Origin: Lucinisca nassula
Taxonomy: Eukaryota; Mollusca; Bivalvia; Lucinida; Lucinidae
Reading direction: 5' to 3'
Assembly (NCBI GenBank): GCA_963580285.1
Contig: CAUZLF010000747.1
Span: 1-64,000, forward strand
DNA: 64,000 nt
A program made the position numbers and the translations under genes. Below, piece by piece: positions 31,683 through 41,084 of the stretch (its first letter is position 1; each line of letters starts with the position of its first letter). The notes beneath the pieces are model-generated. The model saw only the letters and a program-made list of their open reading frames with translations, had not been told where the DNA came from and searched no databases.

Positions 31683-32440
31683 AAGTAGAAGTAAAACAAA
31701 GATCAGGAATTGATACAATTAACTTACTCCATCCATAAAAGACACCAAAGGGAAAGAAATACAAACATTGAGCGACCAGACCATAATGGAAACCTAAACA
31801 AAGGAAGGCCATATGGACAGTTACTTTCCCACAAAATGGCCATATGGCCATCCAAAATTAAAAGACACAAGTGATACACACAGTAAGTAACAAACAACAA
31901 CATAAATAAATCGCCACAGAAGAGCCGCCTTGGAACGGTCAGTGGAAGATTTCCACTGGGGGGCTTAAATCGATTTTACGTGGCCACAATCCTCGCCCTT
32001 ACTTCCGTCGCGATTTAGACAAATAATTTGTTCAGTCCGCATGAAGGCCTCCTAACTCATCAGTGCAACATCTCCGTGAACACAGAAATCAAAGAACCAC
32101 AGAGGTGAGACAACGGTGAGGACTCGACAGCAAGAAACCACTGAAATGCTGGAGCAAAAGAAAACCAACAGTTAGACTCCGATGAGCCCGACCAGAGACA
32201 GAGCATCAGGCACCAACCAACATTATCTCTTTAATTTTCAATAAGCCTTTACGTTGGAGCCGTCATAGAATCTGAGGCCTGACCCACCGGCGTGCAATTA
32301 AAGAGGGAAGCAAAGTTGCCAACCGTGATTGGGTTAACTACCATGCATGCAGTCTGTCGTATAATATCCATGTTGTACCCAATCTTTTTATATCGAAGAA
32401 TGATTTTACGAAATTGGGTGTTGAAGTTTCTATTCTTTGA
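31683..32440 (-). pseudogene. PLE copy 4: 3' UTR and RT C-terminus
   Basis: Minus strand, starting with the conserved end AGTAGAAGTAAAACAAAGAT. 32249-32430 encodes the C-terminus (NTQFRKIILRYKKIGYNMDI ... VGQASDSM), identical in protein to the end of the 37001-37909 ORF. Unusual bases in its 3' UTR (GAATTGATACAATT; AGAAATACAAACATT) are shared with copy 10 and set these two apart from the others. The coding match stops abruptly at about 32428. Confidence 0.8.
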
Positions 32441-32992
32441 GAGCTTTATGCTCAACATACTCTCGTTTACACCAACGATTACCAAATTCATTCAAGGCAC
32501 CAGCGAGTTCATCTCTACACTTATTGAAATCAACTTTAGAAGGAAATCGATATTTGGTCCTTTAGAAATTATATTTTGTATCCTAGTATCAGGAATAATT
32601 TTTAGATTGCAAGTAGTAATATGACCAGCAGCAGGATAGCAATACACTTATTTTTTACAATCACAAGTAATAATCTTATAAAAGAAACAAATGATATAAC
32701 GGAAAGTTCATTGAGAAGATTCCTTCTATCTTGCATGTAATGTAAGAAATGCTTTTTCACCTCTTAAGAACATAACAATTATACATTATGGTCGCATCAG
32801 AAAGTGTGTGAAGCTCTCACCTTTTTGATCGATAATATTTACATAAATTTTACACTTAGTTATTTAGAAAAAAATGTGGGTATTCCGATGAATACGAATT
32901 GCGCACCTATTGTGGCTGATCTGTTTTATTTTTTTTTATGGAAGAGGCTTCATGATGTCCCTTTCCGATGAAAACAAATCTGAAATCATTGA
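32441..32992 (+). pseudogene. PLE mosaic: upstream piece (minus) joined to RT core fragment (plus)
   Basis: 32441-32660 has TTCAAGGCACCAGCGAGTTC and similar sequence whose minus strand gives CRDELAGALNEFGN-like text, tentatively the RT N-terminal region. From 32665 the plus strand reads ENSFYLACNVRNAF-like and then GVPMNTNCAP-like text (TCCGATGAATACGAATTGCG near 32886) and SLSDENKSEII. Several stops interrupt it. The two halves face opposite ways, so this is a rearranged copy. Confidence 0.6.
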
Positions 32993-33515
32993 AAAGTAGA
33001 AGTAAAACAAAGACCAGGAATCGATACAATTAACTTACTCCACCCATCAAAGACACCAAAGGGAAAGAAACACAAACATGAAGTGACCAGACCATAATGG
33101 AAACCTGAACAAAGGAAGGCCATAAGGACAGTTACTTTCCCACAAAATGGCCAAATGGCCATCCAAAACCAAAAGACACAAGTAATACACACAGTAAGTA
33201 ACAATCAACAATACAAATAAACCGCCAAAGAAGAACCGCCTTGGAACGGTCAGTGGAAAGAATTCCACTGGGGGGCTTAAATCGATTTTACATGGCTATA
33301 ATCCTCGCCCTTACCTCTGTCGGTATACACTAATTTAGTTTAGTCCGCATGAAGGCTTCCTAACTCATCAGTGTAACATCTCCGAGAACATACAAATAAA
33401 AAAACTACAGAGATGAAACAAGGTTTGAGGACTCGACAGCATACAACAACAGAATTGCTGGAGCAAAAGAAAACTAACAGTTAGACTCCGAAGGGCCCGA
33501 CCAAAGAAGCTTTAA
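32993..33515 (-). pseudogene. PLE copy 6: 3' UTR only
   Basis: AGTAGAAGTAAAACAAAGAC to GACTCCGAAGGGCCCGACCA reproduces the full 3' UTR on the minus strand. It is joined directly at about 33515 to a PLE copy running the other way, so the two share 5' ends in a head-to-head arrangement. Confidence 0.8.
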
Positions 33516-33519
33516 GCTC

Positions 33520-34830
33520 GAAATCTAGATATTTGGATGATTTATTAAAAATGTACACTACCTATTTCGATGGTTTGACCAGTAAGTTTACCCAACGCCC
33601 CCCACCCCCAGAACTTCAGTTAAATAAAGCAAATTCTTCTGATACCGAGGCCCCGTTTTTTTATTTTATTTTGGATTTATATCTGTCTATTGTAGATGTG
33701 TTTGTTTCCCGCAAAATATATGATAAACACGATGACTGCGATTTTGAGATTGTAAATTTTCCTTTCTTGGATAGTGATGTTCCTCGTGCCGCATCATATG
33801 GCGTTTATATTTCTCAATTAATTCGATTTGCCAGAGTGTCTACTCATGTAACGGACTTCAACACTCGTAAAACATTGTTAACTGCTTAACCTTTTAATCA
33901 AGACTTTCTGTACCATAAACTAAGCAAAGCCTTTTCTAAGTTTAATATACGTTATAACAATTTTGTTTCAAAAGTCAACTTTGGACATGAATCAGTTCTG
34001 CAAAAAGGTCTGTTGGAATCCGAATTTCATGGTGACTTAGAGTATAAATTCAGAAAAATATATACTTGCAATGACTTCAGTACCCAATTTCGAAAAATCG
34101 TTCTTCAGTATAAAAGAATTGGGTACAACATAAATGTTATACGACAGACTGCATCTATGGTAGTTAACCGAATCACGATTGATGCCTTTGCTTCCCTCTT
34201 TAATTGCACGCCGATGGGTCAGGCCTCAGATTCCATAACGATCCCAGAGTAAAGGCTAACTTTAAATTAAAATTTAATTATATACAATGTTGGTTGGTAC
34301 CTGATGCTCTGTCTATGATCGGGCCCATCGGAGTCTAACTGTTGGTTTTCTTTTGCCCAAGAATTTCAGTGTTTTCTTGTTTTTGAGTCCTCACTGCTCA
34401 CCGTTGTTTCATCTCCGGAGGTATTTGATTTTGTGTTCTCGAAGATGTTGCACTTATGAGATAGGAAGCCTTCATGCGGACTAAGCAAATAGTTTGTCTT
34501 AATCGCGACGGAAGTAAGGGCGAGGTCTGCTGCCGCGTTAAATCGACTTAAGACCACCTTCCCCCATCCCAAGTGTCGCGGTTTATTTGTTATACTTTGT
34601 CTTTGAATGCGTGTATCGCATATATATTTTTGTTTTGGATAGCCAATTGGCTTTTTGTGGGAATGTAACTGTCCTGTTGGCTTCCCGCTGTTTGTGTGTC
34701 CATTAGGTTACTGCATGTTTGGTTTTTTTCTCGTTGGTGTCTCTGATGGGTGGTGTTGGTTAATTGTATCGATTCCTTATCATTTCCTTCACTTATATTT
34801 TTATATTTAGGAGAATAAATAACATACGTT
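33520..34830 (+). pseudogene. PLE copy 7: RT C-terminal half and 3' UTR (plus strand)
   Basis: 33533-33889 encodes DDLLKMYTTYFDG, KANSSDTEAPFF and SYGVYISQLIRFARV. A stop at 33887 precedes a diverged continuation, and 34013-34252 encodes the C-terminus (STQFRKIVLQYKRIGYNINV ... MGQASDSIT). The 3' UTR follows to about 34830. It is inverted relative to copies 4, 6 and 10 and more diverged than copy 10. No intact frame. Confidence 0.75.
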
Positions 34831-34950
34831 TTCTCCGAAATCATAAGGCAAGAGAGATATTGTTAAGTTGTTATCTACATAAATCCTGCAAACCAATCTA
34901 TTAGCAGTCAAATTGGCCAGGCATTGAGGCTCATTATTTTCCAAGGACTT

Positions 34951-35643
34951 ATCGGAGTCTAACTGTTGGTTTTCTTTTGCTCCAGCATTACAGTGGTTTC
35001 TTGCTGTCGAGTCCTCACCGTTGTCTCACCTCTGTGGTTCTTTGATTTTTGTGTTCACGGAGATGTTGCACTGATGAGTTAGGAGGCCTTCATGCGGAAT
35101 GAACAAATTATTCGTCTAAATCGCGACGGAAGTAAGGGCGAGGATTGTGGCCACGTAAAATCGATTTAAGCCCCCAGTGGAAATCTTCCACTGACCGTTC
35201 CAAGGCGGTTCTTCTGTGGCGATTTATTTATGTTGTTGTTTGTTGCTTACTGTGTGTATCACTTGTGTCTTTTAATTTTGGATGGCCATATGGCCATTTT
35301 GTGGGAAAGTAACTGTCCTTATTGCCTTCCTTTGTTTAGGTTTCCATAATGGTCTGGTCGCTTAATGTTTGTATTTCTTTCCCTTTGGTGTCTTTAATGG
35401 GTGGAGTAAGTTAATTGTATCAATTCCTGATCTTTGTTTTACTTCTACTTTACAATGGTAAAAACGTCAGAAACCTTCTCAGAAACAATAAGGCCACAAG
35501 ATTAGACATTTACTATATGTAGCGACTTTAGGGAGGCACCTACATAAATTCTGCCACCTATGTCATTAGGGTCCAAACTGGCCACCTCCCGGGGCTCATT
35601 AACCCCATGGACAAATTATCTGTCTAAATTGCGACGATGGTAA
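34951..35643 (+). repeat. Left arm of a ~690-bp inverted duplication (PLE 3' UTR plus satellite unit)
   Basis: 34951-35455 is a PLE 3' UTR in + orientation. 35456-35643 is one satellite unit containing AAAACGTCAGAAACCTTCTC and CATTAACCCCATGGACAAAT. The whole interval is the reverse complement of 36241-36935, including the satellite, with very few differences. Because non-transposon sequence is included, this is an inverted duplication and not two separate insertions. The satellite's inner end is itself PLE-like (TCTGTCTAAATTGCGACGAT). Confidence 0.9.
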
Positions 35644-35761
35644 GGGCTTCTATGATTGCGGCTGCGTAAAATCGATTTAAGCCCCTTCCCCGTGTCCATC
35701 CAAAGATTTAATTCTTTTCTCTGATCGTTCCAAGGCGATTCGTCTCTCGCGGATTATATTT

Positions 35762-36095
35762 TAGCTCACTGGAGCCGAAGGCTCCTGGGGAGCTTATATG
35801 ATAGGCAGTTGTCCGTCGTCGTCGTCTGCGTCGTCGCTGGCGTCAACATTTTCAAACGACAACTCCTCTGAAGCCACTGGGCCGATTCAGGCCCAATTTC
35901 CTCTACAGCATCCTTGGACTGGGGGATTGCAAGTTTGTGTTTTTAATGAAAATCGTCTCAATAGTTTGGTTGCTATGCAAACATATAGCCCCCATAGGCA
36001 TACAATTGGAAAACTTAAAAAATCTTCTTCCCTGAAAACACATAGCCCAGAACTTAGACATTTAGTATGTAACAACGCCAAGTGATCCCCTATAT
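35762..36095 (+). mobile_element. Head of an AGCTCACC-type element in the inverted-repeat spacer
   Basis: TTTTAGCTCACTGGAGCCGA with GGAGCC-GAA-GGCTCC as hairpin, then GGCAGTTGTCCGTCGTCGTC and TTTTCAAACGACAACTCCTC. It matches the heads at 16612 and 55866. One repeat unit follows (GGTTGCTATGCAAACATATA; CCTGAAAACACATAGCCCAG) before a PLE fragment. The 95-codon plus-strand ORF starting in the head is not a gene. Confidence 0.75.
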
Positions 36096-36240
36096 AAAGA
36101 AGCAGTAAAACAAAGATCAGGAATTGATACAATTAACTTACTCCACCCATAAAAGACACCAAAGGGAAAGAAATACATGTACAAACATTAAGCGACCAGA
36201 CCATAATGGAAACCTAAACAAAGGAAGGCCATAAGGACAG
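36096..36240 (-). pseudogene. PLE 3' end fragment
   Basis: AAGCAGTAAAACAAAGATCA through AAAGGAAGGCCATAAGGACA, the last ~145 bases of the PLE 3' UTR on the minus strand. It ends exactly where the right arm of the inverted duplication begins, with TTAC shared between the two. Confidence 0.85.
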
Positions 36241-36935
36241 TTACCATCGTCGCAATTTAGACAGATAATTTGTCCATGGGGTTAATGAGCCCCGGGAGGT
36301 GGCCAGTTTGGACCCTAATGACATAGGTGGCAGAATTTATGTAGGTGCCTCCCTAAAGTCGCTACATATAGTAAATGTCTAATCTTGTGGCCTTATTGTT
36401 TCTGAGAAGGTTTCTGACGTTTTTACCATTGTAAAGTAGAAGTAAAACAAAGATCAGGAATTGATACAATTAACTTACTCCACCCATTAAAGACACCAAA
36501 GGGAAAGAAATACAAACATTAAGCGACCAGACCATAATGGAAACCTAAACAAAGGAAGGCCATAAGGACAGTTACTTTCCCACAAAATGGCCATATGGCC
36601 ATCCAAAACCAAAAGACACAAATGATACACACAGTAAGTAACAAACAACAACATAAATAAATCGCCACAGAAGAGCCGCCTTGGAACCGTCAGTGGAAGA
36701 TTTCCACTGGGGGGCTTAAATCGATTTTACGTGGCCACAATCCTCGCCCTTACTTCCGTCGCGATTTAGACAAATAATTTGTTCAGTCCGCATGAAGGCC
36801 TCCTAACTCATCAGTGCAACATCTCCGTGAACACAAAAAATCAAAGAACAACAGAGGTGAGACAACGGTGAGGACTCGACAGCAAGAAACCACTGAAATG
36901 CTGGAGCAAAAGAAAACCAACAGTTAGACTCCGAT
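36241..36935 (-). repeat. Right arm of the ~690-bp inverted duplication
   Basis: Reverse complement of 34951-35643. 36241-36434 is the satellite unit and 36435-36935 the 3' UTR of PLE copy 10. The 3' UTR continues into the RT gene at its far side, whereas the left arm stops at GACTCCGAT. The right arm is therefore more likely the source and the left arm the duplicate. Confidence 0.9.
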
Positions 36936-37000
36936 GAGCCCGACCAGAGACAGAGCATCAGGCACCAACCAACATTATCTCTCTAATTTTCAATAAGCCT
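36435..37000 (-). other. PLE copy 10: 3' UTR
   Basis: Untranslated 3' part of the best-preserved PLE copy, from the stop codon of the RT ORF to the end AGTAGAAGTAAAACAAAGAT (36434-36453). Conserved landmarks on the minus strand are CATCGGAGTCTAACTGTTGG, AGGAGGCCTTCATGCGGACT, AAAATCGATTTAAGCCCC and GGCCATATGGCCATTTTGTG. The last holds a perfect GGCCATATGGCC palindrome present in most copies of the family here. Confidence 0.8.
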
Positions 37001-37997
37001 TTACGTTGGAGCCGTCATAGAATCTGAGGCCTGACCCACCGGCGTGCAATTAAAGAGGGAAGCAAAGTTGCCAACCGTGATTGGGTTAACTACCATGCAT
37101 GCAGTCTGTCGTATAATATCCATGTTGTACCCAATCTTTTTATATCGAAGAATGATTTTACGAAATTGGGTGCTGAAGTCATTGCGGTTATATATTTTTC
37201 TGAATTTATATACTAAGTCACCATAAAATTCGGGTTCCGATAGACCTTGTTGCAGAAGAGATTTAAGTCCAATATTGAATTTTGAAATTAAATCAGAATG
37301 GCGCCTATAAAATTTTGAAAAGGCTTTGCGTAGTTTATGGTACCGATAACCCTGATTAAGGAGTTGAGCCGTTAATAATTTATTACGAGTGTTGAAGTCA
37401 GTTACATGACTACACACTCTAGCAAATCGAATTAATTGCGAAATATAAACGCCATAGGATGGCGCACGAGGAACATCACCATCCAAAAAAGGAAAATTTA
37501 CAATCTCAAAATCAAAGTCATCGCGTTTATCATAAATTTTGCACGAAACAAATCCATCTACAATAGATAGATGTAAATCCAAAAACGGGGCCTCGGTATC
37601 AGAAGAATTTGCTTTATTTAACTGAAGTTCAAGGGGGTAAATCTGACTGATCAAACCATCAAAATAGGTATTATCAATATTTAATAAATCATCTAAATAT
37701 CTAGAAGTAGAGCTAAAAGCTTCAATAATTTCAGATTGGTTATCAATGGAAAGCGACAAAATGAAGTCTCTTTCATAACAATACAAGAACAGATCAGCCA
37801 CAAGAGGTGCGCAATTAGTACCCATCGGAATACCCACAATTTGTTTAAATAACTTAGTACCGAATCTAATATAAATATTGTCAAGTAGAAAGGTGAGGGC
37901 ATCACACACTTTCTGACATGACCAAAGTGTATAATTCTTATGCTCTTTAGAAGTGAAAAATGCATTTCTGACATTACATGCAAGATAGAGAGAATCC
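37001..37997 (-). CDS. Penelope-like reverse transcriptase, C-terminal 302 codons (copy 10, 5'-truncated)
   Basis: This is the longest intact transposon frame (37001-37909, minus). Reverse transcriptases copy element RNA into DNA at the target. Residues 26-35 read GIPMGTNCAP (fingers/palm motif), residues 71-74 YLDD (metal-binding catalytic pair), followed by AYDKRDD-like and YISQLIRFAR blocks in the thumb-side region and a C-terminus ending VGQASDSMTAPT. The RT motifs before GIPMG, including PKLHK seen at 31201-31443, are absent because the copy is cut at about 37997, where the next tandem array begins. The ATG is internal: similarity continues upstream to 37997 in another frame, so one frameshift is present. 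I call the class Penelope-like from motif style. A different RT lineage is possible. No endonuclease domain is visible. Not a host gene. Confidence 0.75.
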
Positions 37998-40040
37998 TAC
38001 CAATCATGTCCCTGGTGTCTAAATTGGTCACGCCCCAGAGCTCCTAAGCTTCCATAGACTTATAGCGGGGAAGAAAGCTTCAAACATCTTCTTCTCCGAA
38101 TGTAGCAACATAATATGGTCTCCTACATAAATCCTACCAATCGTGCCCCTGGGGTCAGAATTGGCCACGCCCTGGGGCTCATAATCTCCCACAGACTTAC
38201 AATGGGAAAAAATAGAAAATCTTCTTTTCTGAAACCACAAGTCCCAGAGCTTTGATATTCAGTATGTAGCAACGTCGAGTAGTCTCCTGCATAAATCCTG
38301 CCAATCATGCCCCTTTTGGTCCAAATTGGCCACGCGCCGGTGCTCTTAATCTCCCACAGACTTACAAAGAGAAAAATCTTCTTCTTTGAAACCACAATTC
38401 CCAGAGCTAAGATATTCGGTATGTAGCAACGTCTAGTGGTCCCCTTCACAAATCCTGTCAGCCCCTGGGGTCTAAATTGGCCACGCCCCGTGCTCCTTAG
38501 CTTCCATAGACTTATAATGGGGAAATTGCTTCAAACATCTTCTCCGAAACCGTAAAGCCCATAGCTAATATATTTGGCACGAAGCAACGTAATATGGTCA
38601 CCTACATAAATCCTGCCAATCCTGCCCCTGGGGTCAGAATTGGCCACGCCCCGGAGGTCATAAGCTCTCATAGACTCGCAATGGGAAAAACTTAGTTAAT
38701 CTTCTTCTCTGAAACCACAAGGCCCAGAGCTTAGATATTCAGTATGTAGCAACGTCGTGTAATCCCCTACATAAATCCTGAAAAGCATGCCCCTTGGTTC
38801 CAAATTGGCTACGCCCCAGGGCTCATAATCTCCCATAGACTTAAAAAGGAAAAAACTTAAAAAATCTCTTCTTCTCTATATGTAGCAACGTCGAGTGGTC
38901 CCCTACATAAATCCTGCCTATCATGCCCCTGGGGTCTAAGTTGGCCACGCCCCGGGGCTCCTTAGCTTCCAAAGACTTATAATGGGGGAAAAAGCTTCAA
39001 AAATCTTCTCCCCGAAACCATAAAGCCTATAGCTAAGATATTTAGTATGTAGCAATGTAATATGGTCACCTACATAAATCCTGCCAATCATGCCCCTGGG
39101 GCCAGAATTGACCACGCCCCGGAGGTCACAAGCTCCCATAGACTTACAATGGGAAAAACTTAGAAAATCTTCTTTTCTGAAACCACAAGTCCCAGAACTT
39201 TGATATTCAGTATGTAGCAACGTCGAGTAGTCTCCTACATAAATCCTGCAATCATGCCCCTTGTGGTCAAAATTTGCCACGCGCCGGGGCTCATAATCTC
39301 CCATAGACTTACAAAGAGAAACAACTTCTTCTCTGAAACCACAAAGCCGAGAGCTTAGATATTTTGTATGTAGCAACATCAAGTGGTGTCCTACATAAAT
39401 CTTGCCAATCATGCCCCTTGGGTCTAAATTGGACACGCCCCGGGACTCCTAAGCTTCCATAGACGTATAATGGAAAACAGCATCAACAATCATTTTCTCC
39501 AAAAACATAAAGCCTATAGGTAAGATATTTAGTATGTAGCAACGGAATATGGTCACCTACATAAATCCTGCCAATCATGCCCCTGGGTTCAAATTGGCCA
39601 CGCACCGGGACTCATAAGCTCCCATAGACTTACAGTGGAAAAAACTTGAAAAATCTTCTCCTTTGAAACAAAAAGGCCCAATGCTTAGATGTTTAGTATG
39701 TAGCAATTTCAAGTTGTCCCCCACATAAATTCTGCCAGTCATGCCCCTGGGTTCAAATAATCTCCCATAGACTTACAAAGGGAAAAACGTCTTCACTGAA
39801 ACCACAAAGCCCAGAGCTTAGATATTTTGTATGTAGCAATACCAAGTGGTCCCCTACATAAATCCTGCCAATCATGCCCCTGGGGTTCCAAATTAGCCAC
39901 GCCCGGGGCTACTTAGCTTCCATAGACTTATAATGGAAAAACAGCTTAAAAACATCTTCACTGAAACCATAAAGCCCATAGCTTAGATATTTACTATGTA
40001 TTAACGTGAAATGTTCACCTACATAAATCCTGCCAACCAA
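37998..40040 (+). repeat. Tandem array, ~165-bp unit, two alternating sub-types
   Basis: Roughly thirteen units carry CCTACATAAATCCTGCCAAT, GCCCCTGGGGTCYAAATTGG and either TTAGCTTCCATAGACTTATA or ATAATCTCCCATAGACTTAC. The two last variants mostly alternate (TTAGCTTCC near 38500, 38960, 39910; TCATAATCTCCC near 38180, 38340, 38830, 39290), so the true period appears to be a multimer. Long minus-strand ORFs (such as 38936-39436, 166 codons) result from a repeat without stops and are not genes. Confidence 0.85.
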
Positions 40041-41084
40041 GCCTCTGGTCTTGTTTCTTATGATAAGACGCATTCAGTGACACCAACCAGAGAGTCCCCT
40101 ACGATGTACCTGGGCCATGCCCTACCCCCTGCACTTTGTAAAAGGCCCAAGATCTCAGAAACAGTTCAGATCCCCGCCCCTACACCATATATATTCTTGT
40201 GCCTTATGATAAGACGCATTCAGTGATTTCAACCTTGGGGTCTCCCGGCGTGCACCGGGCCAAACCCCACACCACCACTTCATAAAAGGCGATATATCTC
40301 AGAAACCTTTCAGATCCCCACACCAAAACCATATTATATTCTTGTTTCTTATGATAAGACGCATTCAATGATAGCAACCGGGTGGTCCTCTGGGATGTGC
40401 CCGGGCCATGCCGCACCCCCTCATCTTCATAAAAGGCCCAATATCTCAGAAACCGTTTAGATCCCCACCCCTAAACCACATACATTCTTGTTCCTTATGA
40501 TAAGACGCATTCAGTGATACCAACCTAGGGGTCTCCCAGGGTACGCTGGGGCCATGCCCCACCCCTCAACTTCATAAAAGGCGATATATGTAGAAAAACT
40601 TTCAGATCCCCACCCTAAGACCATATGTATTATTGTTTCTTATGATAAGACGCATTCAGTGACACCAACCTGGGTGTACCCTGGGAAGTCTCGGGCCATG
40701 CGCCACCCCTTCCACTTCATAAAAGGCCCACCATCTCATAAGCCGTTCAGATCCCAGCCCCTAAACCATATATATTAGTGTTCCTTATGATAAAACGCAT
40801 TTAGTGACTCCAACCTAGTGGTCTCCCGGGGTGTGCCGGGGCAGTGCCCCAGCCCTCCACTTCATAAAAGGCGATATATCTCAGAAACCATTCATATCCC
40901 CATCCCAAAACCATATATATTCTTGTTCCTTATGATAAGTTGCATTCAGTGACACCAACTTGGGTGTCCCCTGGGATGTGCCCGGGCCATGCCCCACCTC
41001 TACACTTTGTAAAAGGCCCAATATCTTAGAAAACAATTAGATTACCACCCCTAAACCATATATATTCTCGTTTCTTATGATCAG
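40041..41084 (+). repeat. Tandem array, ~147-bp unit, left part
   Basis: ATGATAAGACGCATTCAGTG recurs at about 40059, 40206, 40353, 40495, 40644 and 40791, so the unit is 142-149 bp. Each contains GGGCCATGCCCCACCCC, TTCATAAAAGGC, ATATCTCAGAAACCGTTCAG and CATATATATTCTTGT. It is interrupted at about 41084 by a LINE and resumes at about 46011. Confidence 0.92.

Noticed and set aside
38936..39436. 166-codon minus-strand ORF
   Set aside because: Translates three satellite units; the same peptide phrases recur wherever the satellite occurs.
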